Source: Deltaproteobacteria bacterium (GTDB lineage: Bacteria > Bdellovibrionota_B > Oligoflexia > Oligoflexales > Bog-1112). Taken from it: a DNA stretch of 64,000 bases. Position 1 is the first letter of the stretch. Every line of letters begins with the position of its first letter. The translations under genes and the position numbers were made by a program. The stretch covers positions 62,001-126,000 of the forward strand of contig JACKAG010000001.1 in the NCBI GenBank assembly GCA_020635195.1, in the 5' to 3' direction. Positions 45,540 through 54,887 of the stretch are shown one piece after another. Below the pieces are notes generated by a model that saw only the letters and a program-made list of their open reading frames with translations, was not told where the DNA came from and did not search any database.

Positions 45540-45572
45540 GTTCCCCTGAACCTGTCTGCTTCAGGGGGGAAC
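45540..45572 (+). terminator. Hairpin between rpsO and pnp
   Basis: GTTCCCCTGAA pairs with TTCAGGGGGGAAC (two G's bulged) around a 9-nt loop and is followed by TTTCGTTT. The T run is weak, so read-through into pnp is likely. In E. coli the same place has a terminator and an RNase III site used in pnp control. Confidence 0.6.
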
Positions 45573-45637
45573 TTTCGTTTCCTGACAGCTCTGTCCGTCT
45601 GCCGCTATCAGGAATCAACCCTTTAGAGGAAGTCAGC

Positions 45638-47734
45638 ATGTCCCTTATCCGTGAAGTTACGATCAACGACCGGACCATTCGATTCGAATTTAATAAATTT
45701 GCAAAACAGGCCAATGGCTCTGTTATGGTGAGTTCCGGGAACACCCAGGTCCTGGTGACGGTGTGTGCAGCGGAAGAAGCTGCGCCGGATGTTGATTTTT
45801 TCCCTCTCGGGGTTGATTATATCGAAAAATCCTATGCGGTTGGAAAGGTCCCGGCAGGCTTTATCAAGAGAGAAGGGAAGCCTGGAGATCTGGCTACGTT
45901 GACCGCCAGAGTTATTGATCGCCCTCTCAGACCCTGCTTTCCGAAAGCTTATCGAAATGAAACCGTGATCACTGCGACCGTTATGTCCTATGAGCACGGT
46001 TACAGCCCCGCTCCCCTGGCTTTGGTAGGGGCGAGCACGGCACTGATGATCAGTGAAATTCCTTTTGATGGTCCTGTTGCCGCATTGCGCCTGGGAATGA
46101 AAGAAGGGCAGTATCTGATCGACCCTCCAGAAGGGCAGGAAGGTGATCTGGACCTGAATATCGCCTGTCGTCCTGATGCTGTTCTGATGGTAGAGGCTGC
46201 GGCAAACTTTCTGACAGAAGAGCAGATGCTGGCAGCTATTGAATTTGCTCATGAAACGATGAAGCCTTTGTTCGACATGCAGCTGGAAATTCAGAAGGAA
46301 ATTGGCAAACCGAAGTGGACGGTGCAGGAGACTGAGATTTCTCAGGAAATCAGGAGTCAGGTCCGTGAACTTGGTGAGCCTCTTCTTAAGAAAGCCTTTG
46401 CTGTTTCAGACAAGATGTTAAGAGGGAAAGCTCTGAAGGACGCAGGGAAAAGCCTGATGAAGGAGCTCAATCCTGAAGGCCATCCTGAGAGGGCCGCAGA
46501 TCTCAAATCTGCATGGAGCCAGTGCAAGTCTGATTATATGAGAACAATGATTCTGAAAGATCGTAGCAGGATTGATCAGAGGCGTTTAGATGAGATTCGG
46601 CCAATCGCGTGTGAAACAGGTCTGATTAAAAAGGCTCATGGCTCTGCTTTGTTCACCAGAGGGGAGACGCAGGCTCTGGCAACGGTGACCCTTGCTGCCG
46701 AAGAAGATCAGCAAAGGCTTGAAACCTTCTGGGATCAGGATCTCAGGCAGCGCTTTATGTTGCATTATAACTTCCCTCCTTTCTCTGTCGGAGAGGCCAG
46801 AATGCAGAGATCTCCTGGCCGCCGGGAAATCGGCCATGGAAATCTGGCGCGGCGTGCATTATTGCCTGTGATTCCGGATGCCAGTGACTTTGGTTTTACT
46901 ATCCGTCTGGTTTCAGAAACTCTGGAGTCAAATGGTAGTTCTTCTATGGCCGCCGTCTGCTCTGGCTCGATGGCTATGATGCAGGCTGGAGTTCCACTGC
47001 GAGAGCCTGTTGCCGGAATTGCAATGGGGCTGATCAAAGAGGGTGATGAATATGCAATTCTCTCGGATATTCTGGGAGATGAAGATCACCTTGGGGACAT
47101 GGACTTTAAAGTCTGTGGTACGGCTACTGCGATTACTGCTTTGCAGATGGATATTAAGATCGGTGGTTTGACTCAGGATATTATGAAAGAGGCGTTGAAT
47201 CAGGCCAGGGAAGGACGCCTTCATATTCTGGGTAAACTGAAAGAAGCGATTCCAGAGCCAGCCTCAGAAGTCGCTCCACATGCACCACGGATTTTCCGTC
47301 TGAAGATCAAGCAGGATAAAATCCGTGATCTGATCGGACCTGGTGGAAAAAACATCAAGAGAATCACTTCTGAATCCTCGGTAAAAATGGATATCGATGA
47401 TCAGGGGATGATTGCGATTGTGGCTCCGGATGCAGCCTCTGCTCAGGCGGCAAAATCTATGATTCGCGCATTTACCAGTACTCCTCAGGTTGGTGAAGTT
47501 TATCTTGGTAAAGCCGTTCGCCTGACAGATTTTGGTGTCTTTGTTGAGATTAAGCCCGGTGTTGATGGCCTTTGTCATATTACCCAGCTTTCTGATCAGA
47601 AGATCCGGAGTGCGGATGAGGTGGTCAAGCAAGGTGATGAGCTTCTGGTCAAGATTGTTGATATTGACCGCCAGGGGCGCATTAAACTGAGCCGCAAAGA
47701 AGCATTTGGTGAAGCTCCTATTAGTGACTCCTGA
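45638..47734 (+). CDS. pnp: Polynucleotide phosphorylase
   Basis: A 698-residue PNPase. Two RNase PH domains (first: GSVMVSSGNTQVLVTVCAAE and FIKREGKPGDLATLTARVID RPLRP; second: GSALFTRGETQALATVTLA, YNFPPFSVGEA and GRREIGHGNLARRAL), then a KH domain (IRDLIGPGGKNIKRITSES) and an S1 domain (VGEVYLGKAVRLTDFGVFVE). It degrades RNA 3' to 5' with phosphate and forms the degradosome core. It is intact and of usual length. dut follows after 15 bp. Confidence 0.98.
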   Translation: MSLIREVTINDRTIRFEFNKFAKQANGSVMVSSGNTQVLVTVCAAEEAAPDVDFFPLGVDYIEKSYAVGKVPAGFIKREGKPGDLATLTARVIDRPLRPCFPKAYRNETVITATVMSYEHGYSPAPLALVGASTALMISEIPFDGPVAALRLGMKEGQYLIDPPEGQEGDLDLNIACRPDAVLMVEAAANFLTEEQMLAAIEFAHETMKPLFDMQLEIQKEIGKPKWTVQETEISQEIRSQVRELGEPLLKKAFAVSDKMLRGKALKDAGKSLMKELNPEGHPERAADLKSAWSQCKSDYMRTMILKDRSRIDQRRLDEIRPIACETGLIKKAHGSALFTRGETQALATVTLAAEEDQQRLETFWDQDLRQRFMLHYNFPPFSVGEARMQRSPGRREIGHGNLARRALLPVIPDASDFGFTIRLVSETLESNGSSSMAAVCSGSMAMMQAGVPLREPVAGIAMGLIKEGDEYAILSDILGDEDHLGDMDFKVCGTATAITALQMDIKIGGLTQDIMKEALNQAREGRLHILGKLKEAIPEPASEVAPHAPRIFRLKIKQDKIRDLIGPGGKNIKRITSESSVKMDIDDQGMIAIVAPDAASAQAAKSMIRAFTSTPQVGEVYLGKAVRLTDFGVFVEIKPGVDGLCHITQLSDQKIRSADEVVKQGDELLVKIVDIDRQGRIKLSRKEAFGEAPISDS

Positions 47735-47749
47735 TTTGAGGGAAACCAA

Positions 47750-48178
47750 ATGATTCTACTTCATTGGGATGAAGGTTGTGAGCCGGTTTATCAGAGTGAG
47801 CACAGTGTCGCAGCAGATGTCTGTTCTCGTGTGGATGTTGTGATTCCGGCTCAGTCCAGAGCTCAGGTGCCGACAGGCCTGCGTATTGCCAGGGTTTTAT
47901 GGGATGAGGTTCCGCACGGAATGATCCCTGAGTTACAGATACGTGCACGCTCAGGCCTTGCGTATAAATCCGGGATTAACCTCAGTAATGGTGTTGGAAC
48001 CATTGATGCGGATTATCCTGATGAGATCGCTGTCTTACTTTCAAATACATCACAGGATGACTTTCAGATCAGGAAGGGCGAGCGGATTGCTCAGATCGCT
48101 CTGAATCTCTGTGTCAGGATTCCTGAGCTCTCTGTCCGGGGGAAACGTCTGGGGGGCTTCGGTTCTACAGGTTACTGA
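47750..48178 (+). CDS. dut: dUTP pyrophosphatase
   Basis: 142 residues with the dUTPase motifs: HSVAADVCS (motif 1, with D to V variation), ELQIRARSGLAYKSGINLSN (motifs 2-3), IDADYPDEIAVLL, KGERIAQIAL (motif 4) and GGFGSTGY (motif 5). It hydrolyses dUTP to dUMP and pyrophosphate, protecting DNA from uracil and supplying dTMP synthesis. It is co-directional with pnp. Its last 7 bp overlap the convergent glycosyltransferase gene. Confidence 0.96.
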   Translation: MILLHWDEGCEPVYQSEHSVAADVCSRVDVVIPAQSRAQVPTGLRIARVLWDEVPHGMIPELQIRARSGLAYKSGINLSNGVGTIDADYPDEIAVLLSNTSQDDFQIRKGERIAQIALNLCVRIPELSVRGKRLGGFGSTGY

Positions 48179-49986
48179 TTTTCCAGCAGAGGCTTGCTGC
48201 GGTTCAGAAATCTGGAAAAAATCTGATCTGCGGCTTCTGTTCGTCCTGCTTTCATGTACAGATGGCCAAGGCCATTCATCAGAATTTCCTCTTCTCCGGT
48301 TGTTTCCATAACTCTTTCCAGAGCTGAAATGCCCTGCTGGTAGTCTCTGCATTCGTTGCAGGTTTGTATCAGTGCTTTTAAAGCGGGGCTGTTTCCTTTT
48401 TCCGCGGTTGCACATTTTTCCAGCCAGCACAGAGCTTCTTCTGTCATCCCAAGCCGTTTATAGACCAGGCCGATTCCGAGCATACAGGAATGGTCCTGAG
48501 GATTCAGAGCCAGTCCTTTTCTGAACTGAGTTAATGCTTCTTCATGATTGTGGTTGTGCCAGGAGATCATTCCCATGCCACTGTAAGCATCGACCTGTCG
48601 TGAATTCCATTGAAGCGATCGTTCATATTCCCAGAAAGCTTCATCATAGTGGAACAGACTTCGCAGGGCATGAGCACGGTACAGGGATAACAGGCTGTGC
48701 TCTCCTGGCTTCAGGGCGCTGTTGTTGATGCTGTCAATTGTCCGGATGACCTCGTCTGCATGCTGAGAGGAAGCTGCGTGCTCTTTCAGAAAAGCCCATG
48801 GTATCGACAGCTCTGATGCTTCAGATACAGACGCATCAGAAGCGGAAATAACACGCGGATGAATGAGCTGTTCGATGAAACTTTTAAGAGCCATAATTTC
48901 GTCTTTCTTTCCGGAGATGTTGAAAATATGTCGGCTGATATTTTTTTTCCAGGAGTACAGTGTTTTGCTGTTTTTAGTGATCTGGCTGATGGCAAAAGCG
49001 AGAGATTGAGAGTTGCTCTGATGCCATAAGAGTTGCCGCTTTGGTACAAGTGGTTCGGATGCGGCCCCTTCCGGAATCAGCACGATCGTGCCACAGGCCA
49101 TTGCTTCCATGATATGGTAGGGAAAAACAGGAAGATAATCTCCTGTGACAGGGCATGTACTTACCAGTATATCTGCTGCGCAAAACAGATCATCAATGAA
49201 TGGAGTTGTGTCCTGACTGAGGAAGTAAGTGGATTTTCCAAGGCCTAGTTTGTAGGCTAGCAACTGTAATTCTCTGGTATGATCACCATTTCCTGCAAAA
49301 ATCATCCGCATATGAGGAAACGACTCCCGGTTTATTTTTTTCTGAAGGTTCATGGCATGGATCATCGCTTCAGGGCTGAATTCTGGTTCGAGGGGGCCAT
49401 GGTAGAGCAGGATGATTTCACTTTCACCCATTCCGACATAGTTTCTGAACTTTAGTCTTTTTTCTGTGCTGATATGGAAACGTTCCCGGATAATGGCAGG
49501 AGTCAGAGATATGATTTTTTCTTCTGCAACTCCTTCCTGAATGAGATTTCTGGCCATATCTGTAACAGGAACGATAAATCCACTGGCTTGCCTGATCATC
49601 AACTGCATAGCGTTTTGCAGGTTGGGATAGTTCTGATATCGGGGAAGATCGTAGTCACCTGTGTAACATAAGAGTGGAATATTATGGGATTCTGAAACTT
49701 TGCATGCTTGTAAAGAGCTTAGAGAACCAATGTTGATACAGATAAGCAAATCTTCTTCTGCCATCTGAGATTCTGCATCCTGAAGAAAGCCTGGAATGGA
49801 AGCTTTCTCCTGAAAGAGATATGCCTTCATAGGATGTGGAATTTGTGAAAGAATGTTTTCTTTTTGAGCCAGATAGATTGAAAAATCATATTGTTTTGTG
49901 AGAGGAAGAAAACTGTGAATGAGCTGTGGCCATGATGTCGTTCCGATGACAATGCCGATTTTTTGTCTTTTGTTGTGTTGATCCAT
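48172..49986 (-). CDS. GT4-type glycosyltransferase fused to TPR repeats
   Basis: Residues 1-370: a GT-B fold glycosyltransferase with a C-terminal nucleotide-sugar site of the GT4 type (EIILLYHGPLEPEFSPEAMI; MRMIFAGNGDHTREL; PVFPYHIMEAMACGTIVLIP). The E..x7..E box (EAMACG) is present. Residues from about 400 on: at least five TPR units (ALRSLFHYDEAFWEYERSLQ; AYSGMGMISWHNHNHEEALT; MLGIGLVYKRLGMTEEALCW). TPRs probably contact the acceptor protein or partner. Flagellin glycosylation or surface polysaccharide work are candidates. No other glycan genes are next to it. Confidence 0.78.
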   Translation of the reverse strand: MDQHNKRQKIGIVIGTTSWPQLIHSFLPLTKQYDFSIYLAQKENILSQIPHPMKAYLFQEKASIPGFLQDAESQMAEEDLLICINIGSLSSLQACKVSESHNIPLLCYTGDYDLPRYQNYPNLQNAMQLMIRQASGFIVPVTDMARNLIQEGVAEEKIISLTPAIIRERFHISTEKRLKFRNYVGMGESEIILLYHGPLEPEFSPEAMIHAMNLQKKINRESFPHMRMIFAGNGDHTRELQLLAYKLGLGKSTYFLSQDTTPFIDDLFCAADILVSTCPVTGDYLPVFPYHIMEAMACGTIVLIPEGAASEPLVPKRQLLWHQSNSQSLAFAISQITKNSKTLYSWKKNISRHIFNISGKKDEIMALKSFIEQLIHPRVISASDASVSEASELSIPWAFLKEHAASSQHADEVIRTIDSINNSALKPGEHSLLSLYRAHALRSLFHYDEAFWEYERSLQWNSRQVDAYSGMGMISWHNHNHEEALTQFRKGLALNPQDHSCMLGIGLVYKRLGMTEEALCWLEKCATAEKGNSPALKALIQTCNECRDYQQGISALERVMETTGEEEILMNGLGHLYMKAGRTEAADQIFSRFLNRSKPLLENQ

Positions 49987-50020
49987 ATCTTTTTTTTACC
50001 TTCTGGCCCCTGCTTTATGT

Positions 50021-52576
50021 TTATGGGTACGTCCTACCGTGTTGTTCTTGAGTCTGACCTGGAACGGAGTGGATATCTGCTTTTTTTCTTACCGGAAGTA
50101 CTAAATCTTTACTTTCGATATAGAGACCAAGTCCCATTTTGGAATCGATTACGGTGTCCGATGCTTTCAGGGCAAAATGGATTTGTTGCTTCTGGAAGGG
50201 AGCAAGATATTTGACCTGCTTTTTTTTGTCCATTAAGATAAGTTGTTTACCTGCAAGATTCACAAGGCGTATATCCAGCATTCTTGCGGCAATTCCGCTG
50301 TTATTACGGATATTCAGACGTAATTTAGCAGTCTCTCTGGGTTCCAGTTCTCCGCTTATTTTTCCACCAACTTCACCGACGAGACTGAATTCTATCTTCA
50401 GATCCGGGCGTTTTATTGTTGGAGTCTGAATTCTGAATGATTGTGTCTGGCTGTTGATTGCAATCGCATCGAATGCTAACCCTGTTTCATACGGAATGCT
50501 CTGGCCTGTCCAGTAGGGGGGTATCTGAAATGAGACAGACCCTCTCCAGGTTTCGCGAGCAGGGATTTTTCCTATAAGTTCTTCACTGGTTGCGATTTCC
50601 GGATTAGGACTTCGGACGAAGACAGAAATTCTCTCGGCATCAAATTCTGATTGGTTTTTAATCGTCACAGGAAGCTCGACGACCATACCAGCATGTGCTG
50701 TGGAAAGAGATGCCAGTTCTGGGTAGAACTCAAGGTCAGCTTGTTTTTGCGTGGGGTTTTCAGACCATTGCAGGGAGAATTGTTGATCTGCATATTTTTT
50801 TGTTGACTGGGACATTTTTGTTGTTTCACGGATGATAGTCGGGGAGACAAGGTTTCTGAAATAGGTGGCTCTCTGAAGAGAGGCAGAGCCTTTTGTGGAG
50901 TGGGCGACAGCAGCTGCCTGCATCATCTTTACAGAAAAATTGAGCTCTGTATCCTGACTCTCAGATATTGTAGATTTTTCAGAGGACCTGGTTTCAAACA
51001 GATAATAACCTTTTACACGATCTTGTTTCTTTTCTTCTATTTTTTTAATGTTTTTTTTTGGGGTTTGCAGATGATTCGCGAGAAATCCTTCATTTTTATA
51101 TCGATACTCTCCAAGTAAATTTTCATTTTGATTTTTTTTCATGAGAGGTTGTAACCATATATCAGGTTGTATGCCAATGTTCTGAATGGATTGTCCTGAT
51201 GGTGTGTAATATCTTGCAATTGTGAGCTTGAGAGCTTGATTATCAGGCAGTTCAAAGATGGTCTGGACAGAACCCTTACCAAAGCTGGGTTGCCCGATCA
51301 CAGTGGCCCGGTTATGATCCTGGAGCGCTCCTGCTACGATTTCACTTGCGGATGCAGAGTCGTTGTTCAGAAGTACAATCATAGGGCTTTCATTCCATGG
51401 ATATCGGATAGGGTGTGCGTGTTCGCTTTCTGTCATTCGTCCTCTGGTTGAAACCAGGACGCCGTTTTCAACGAAGAGATCAGCGACACTGATGGCCTGA
51501 TCAAGCAGGCCGCCTGGGTTGGAACGCATATCCAGGATGATACCAACTGTCTGTGTATTACTCTGACTTCGGTTAAATTGCTGGAGTGCTTCTTTCAGCT
51601 CATCCGATGTTCGGGCTGTGAAGCTTTCTATCGTAATATGAAGGATATTGCCCTCAGGAAGCTCAATGGTCGATGTGTTTACGGAATTGACGTTGATGAT
51701 TTCTCTTCTGAGGTTCAGCTTTCTGACAGACTGTGCTCCGTCCCGTAACAAGGAGAGATGAACTTTGCTTCCTGGCTCTCCTCTCATGTATTCCACGAGA
51801 TCGCTCAGAGAATAGCCCCATGTATCCAGCCCGTTGATGGAAAGAATTCTGTCCATCTGGTGTATACCTACTTTTTCAGCAGGACTTGAAGGCAGTGGTT
51901 TTATGACAGTTAACATGTCATCACGCATACCTACCAGGACCCCCAATCCTCCAAAGCTTCCTTCTGTCCCTTGCTTTAGCTCCTGATATGCTTCAGGAGA
52001 CAGGAGGTTGCTGTGTGCATCCAGAGAGCTCAGCAGATCTTTTATTGTCAGCAAGAGTCCAGGGCTGTCTTCAGGGATTTTTCCTATAATATTATCATCT
52101 TGATCTGGCTCATCGATGTTGTCGAGGAAGTGTGCAAAGGAAAGGATATGGTGAAGGAGCAGATCATATGGCATTCTTCTGGGTATTTCCAGAGTCAGAT
52201 CATCTTTTTTATGAGAAATCATCCACTGATATCCGTCTGTCTGTACGGATAATGCTTTATTTTTTTTCTGATACTGAAGAAGACTCTCCAGTAATTGTTC
52301 GTTGCCTGTGCGCTCTTCATCGACGTAGTAATTTTTTATGATCGATAAAACCGAATCTGCCAGGAGCAGACGGGCATAGTTGATCTCGTTGCGTGAGCTT
52401 AGTGTTTGCTTCTGAGCAGAGTTTGTCTGAAACTGCCTTATATCTGCTCTTCTGGATCGAATCAGGTCACTGATTAAACTGTGACTTCCTATGTATTTGT
52501 AGTTCATCGTAAATAGCAGAATGAATGCACTTACGCATGATGCTGCAATCAGCAACCATCTTGTCTGACCGTTCAT
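50021..52576 (-). CDS. C-terminal processing protease (S41/Prc-like) with PDZ and long C-terminal extension
   Basis: 851 residues. An N-terminal anchor (LLIAASCVSAFILLFTM) is followed by a helical lead and a PDZ domain (GSFGGLGVLVGMRDDMLTVI, RILSINGLDTWGYSL, about 205-285). The S41 core has GIILDMRSNPGGLLDQAISV (346-365), the nucleophile region NNDSASASEIVAGALQD (Ser409) and the base Lys434 in SFGKGSVQTIF; it ends near YYTPSGQSIQNIGIQPDI. From about 520 there is an extra 330 residues with beta-rich repeats (LELPVTIKNQSEFDAERISV; ETAKLRLNIRNNSGIAARML) like Ig folds used in adhesion. It is likely a periplasmic or surface protease. Confidence 0.85.
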   Translation of the reverse strand: MNGQTRWLLIAASCVSAFILLFTMNYKYIGSHSLISDLIRSRRADIRQFQTNSAQKQTLSSRNEINYARLLLADSVLSIIKNYYVDEERTGNEQLLESLLQYQKKNKALSVQTDGYQWMISHKKDDLTLEIPRRMPYDLLLHHILSFAHFLDNIDEPDQDDNIIGKIPEDSPGLLLTIKDLLSSLDAHSNLLSPEAYQELKQGTEGSFGGLGVLVGMRDDMLTVIKPLPSSPAEKVGIHQMDRILSINGLDTWGYSLSDLVEYMRGEPGSKVHLSLLRDGAQSVRKLNLRREIINVNSVNTSTIELPEGNILHITIESFTARTSDELKEALQQFNRSQSNTQTVGIILDMRSNPGGLLDQAISVADLFVENGVLVSTRGRMTESEHAHPIRYPWNESPMIVLLNNDSASASEIVAGALQDHNRATVIGQPSFGKGSVQTIFELPDNQALKLTIARYYTPSGQSIQNIGIQPDIWLQPLMKKNQNENLLGEYRYKNEGFLANHLQTPKKNIKKIEEKKQDRVKGYYLFETRSSEKSTISESQDTELNFSVKMMQAAAVAHSTKGSASLQRATYFRNLVSPTIIRETTKMSQSTKKYADQQFSLQWSENPTQKQADLEFYPELASLSTAHAGMVVELPVTIKNQSEFDAERISVFVRSPNPEIATSEELIGKIPARETWRGSVSFQIPPYWTGQSIPYETGLAFDAIAINSQTQSFRIQTPTIKRPDLKIEFSLVGEVGGKISGELEPRETAKLRLNIRNNSGIAARMLDIRLVNLAGKQLILMDKKKQVKYLAPFQKQQIHFALKASDTVIDSKMGLGLYIESKDLVLPVRKKADIHSVPGQTQEQHGRTYP

Positions 52577-52687
52577 AAAACTCCCACTTTGTCCATATGG
52601 ACTATCGACACCAGGAATTTTCTGCTTAGCTTCGCCACGGTGCTGCCATCGGTAAACTTATCGAACTGCCCTGAATTACTGTGGTTT

Positions 52688-52730
52688 ATTTTCCAGGCAA
52701 AAAAAATCCTGTATTTTTTGCCTGGAAAAT
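52688..52730 (-). terminator. Perfect 17-bp hairpin terminator, symmetric
   Basis: ATTTTCCAGGCAAAAAA (52688-52704) and its exact complement (52714-52730) enclose a 9-base loop. The T/A arms give a poly-U tail on either strand, so it can end transcription both ways. It lies after the ankyrin gene on the minus strand and shields the protease gene. Confidence 0.85.
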
Positions 52731-52883
52731 CTTCTCATTTAGCTTTTTAGTAGAGGGTTCCTCAGCTCAGTCTTGTTTCCGGATTGCTCATGAATATTCC
52801 GGGTGACGAGGAAACATGAGGCTGAGGTCTGGAGCTGATGAAAAGAACAGTTTTTAAGATGACATCAGGCGATGGGAACTCTG

Positions 52884-53483
52884 TCACACTCGCTTCTTCT
52901 TCATGTGACGCCGGAGAATCTTTGCAGCTTTGCTGTGCCCCCATTGTATGGCTACATTGAAGGGGCTACAGTGTTCCCACCTTTCTGTCAGGTTGGCATC
53001 TGCTCCGGCAGTGATGAGCTTCTGTATGAGCTCTGTGTATCCCCACTGAGCGGCTATGTGGAGAGGGGTTCTGCCATCCTCATCTGCCTGATTAAGATTG
53101 ATTTCTGTTGTCTGGATAAGAATGTCTGCAAGCTCTGTATGTCCACGTAGCAGAGCCCAATGGAGAGGCGTTTTGCCATGGTCATCTGACAAATTTATAT
53201 TTGCTCTGGCAGCGAGGAGATGTTCCAGGATTTCTTTATCTCCCCGGAAGGCAGCCAGAAGGAGAGGGGTCCAGCCGCCACATTCACTTTTCTCATCCGG
53301 GTCGGCTCCGGCAGAGAGGAAAGCCTGAACGGTTTCTACGTCTCCCCGGAGTGTCGCTACATTTAAAGACAGTCCACTCTTCATCACAGAGTCTGGAGGA
53401 AGAAATTGCTCCGGGAATTGCTCTGCCCCTGTCAGCAGAGTTCCATTGAAGAGCACAGATACAACTATGGATAAGACTTTCAT
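52884..53483 (-). CDS. Secreted ankyrin-repeat protein
   Basis: 199 residues: a signal peptide (MKVLSIVVSVLFNGTLLTGA) then about five ankyrin repeats, each with the TPLHxAAxxGxxxL..LLxxGAdxN pattern (SLNVATLRGDVETVQAFLSA; WTPLLLAAFRGDKEILEHLL; TPLHWALLRGHTELADILIQ; TPLHIAAQWGYTELIQKLIT). The last repeat is degenerate, ending HMKKKRV. Exported ankyrin proteins are often found in host-interacting or predatory bacteria, but periplasmic roles are also known. Repeats are visible in the DNA as well. Monocistronic. Confidence 0.88.
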   Translation of the reverse strand: MKVLSIVVSVLFNGTLLTGAEQFPEQFLPPDSVMKSGLSLNVATLRGDVETVQAFLSAGADPDEKSECGGWTPLLLAAFRGDKEILEHLLAARANINLSDDHGKTPLHWALLRGHTELADILIQTTEINLNQADEDGRTPLHIAAQWGYTELIQKLITAGADANLTERWEHCSPFNVAIQWGHSKAAKILRRHMKKKRV

Positions 53484-53840
53484 AGAAGGAGGGCCTTATG
53501 TGTTTATTTGTGCAAGGACCGCAGACAGATTTCATCTGAAAATTTCAGGATTAGTCTGAATACAACATGAAGTCTTTAGCCTATCTTTTTCAGAAGCGTG
53601 GCTCAAAAGGTTTGTTCAGACATATTGAAAATGATCTTTATTTTTTTTAATCAACACGATATCTTCTGAAAAAATATAAAGTTTTGATAAAAAGAATTAT
53701 ATTTTTGAATGGAAGTCTTTCATTCGTCCTTCCGGATTATTCATGATTATGAGAGTTCTGCAATGGTAGTATGACTAATGCTACGAAAGAATGATCCGAA
53801 GATGAGCTTATGAGGCTGACTTTTCAGGACAGGGCTGTTA
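53484..53840. other. Divergent, AT-rich intergenic region
   Basis: About 357 bp between the ankyrin gene (minus) and the TPR protein gene (plus); it must hold both promoters. It is strongly A/T-rich near 53640-53720. No gene or clear repeat seen. Confidence 0.35.
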
Positions 53841-54887
53841 ATGGAGTCAAACCGTGGGATCTTCATTTTTGGAGCAGAGGATGTTTCTGCGCATATTGCC
53901 AGGAGTCTGAATGCTCTTAATTTTCTTTCCAGAATTGATACAAGTCAGGTATTTAAAGACCGCTCTCACCTGCATATCGTGATGGCCCCTTGTCAGATGT
54001 CTCAGGAAAAGGACCTTTTGATTCTGAAACGCTTGTTCCGAAGGCTCCACAATCCCTCTGCCCGGAAGATTATCTATTGTACAGGTCCGGAAAAACTATC
54101 TTTTGATCAGCTTATTTTTGGGCTTGCGCTGGGAGCAGAGTACCTTGCTTATGGAGAGCAGAAGGATGTCAGGCTTAAGACCTATCTCAAGCAGCTTTAT
54201 CTGAATTCCGGAGAAGAAGGGGCGGTTGCCAAACTGGAACCAGTCCTGTCCCGGGCTATTTCTGAATCAGACCGGGGAAAGGTTCGTCAGATTTACGCGA
54301 GGCTTAACGACTTTGGGAAGGAGAGCTCTCTGATTCTTAAAATGAAGGTTGAGGCTTGCCGGGCTATGAATAGCACGCAAAAATTAATGTTCCATCTGAA
54401 AAAAATGCTCGAAAGCAATTCGCAGGATATCTGGGCAATGAACACTCTCATGTCTCTTTATATAAAGGAAAAGCGACCTCAGAAAGCGTTTGACATCCTT
54501 CTGGACACCTCCGATGCATTCGTCTGCTTTTTGCAGAGTCGGAGACGAGAAGAATATCTCAGCCGCAGCCTGCTGGCTTCCGTTCAGCCATTACCGCTTA
54601 TCCTGGATTATCTACGAATCAGTGGACAGATGCTTTATCAGCTGAAACGCTATGAGGATGCGGCCTATCTTTACAAGTTGGCTTCGATGATGGAGCTTCC
54701 AGAGCCTTCCGACAAAGCAAAATTTCGTTTTGAAGAAGGTCGGGCTCTTTTTGAAGCAGGTGATCTTAAAGGCGCCGAAATCGCATGGAAGGACAGCTCC
54801 CATCTTGGAGGGCCTCAGTTTACAAAAGGAGCACAGGCTCTTCTGCAACTGCAAAGATCTCTGGCTCAACAATCTTCCGGAAGTTAG
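53841..54887 (+). CDS. TPR-like protein of unknown function
   Basis: 348 residues. The first 110 have alternating strands and helices (RGIFIFGAEDVSAHIARSLN; FGLALGAEYLAYGEQKDV) similar to a degenerate receiver without the acceptor Asp. The remaining part is helical with TPR-like units (LNSGEEGAVAKLEPVLSRAI; AMNTLMSLYIKEKRPQKAFD; MLYQLKRYEDAAYLYKLASM; RFEEGRALFEAGDLKGAEIA). No signal peptide, so a cytoplasmic scaffold or assembly partner is likely. No family is recognised. It stands alone upstream of lexA. Confidence 0.6.
   Translation: MESNRGIFIFGAEDVSAHIARSLNALNFLSRIDTSQVFKDRSHLHIVMAPCQMSQEKDLLILKRLFRRLHNPSARKIIYCTGPEKLSFDQLIFGLALGAEYLAYGEQKDVRLKTYLKQLYLNSGEEGAVAKLEPVLSRAISESDRGKVRQIYARLNDFGKESSLILKMKVEACRAMNSTQKLMFHLKKMLESNSQDIWAMNTLMSLYIKEKRPQKAFDILLDTSDAFVCFLQSRRREEYLSRSLLASVQPLPLILDYLRISGQMLYQLKRYEDAAYLYKLASMMELPEPSDKAKFRFEEGRALFEAGDLKGAEIAWKDSSHLGGPQFTKGAQALLQLQRSLAQQSSGS

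Noticed and set aside
45623..47749. Several minus-strand frames of 80-210 codons opposite pnp
   Set aside because: pnp is intact on the plus strand with all domains; these are shadows of its codon bias.
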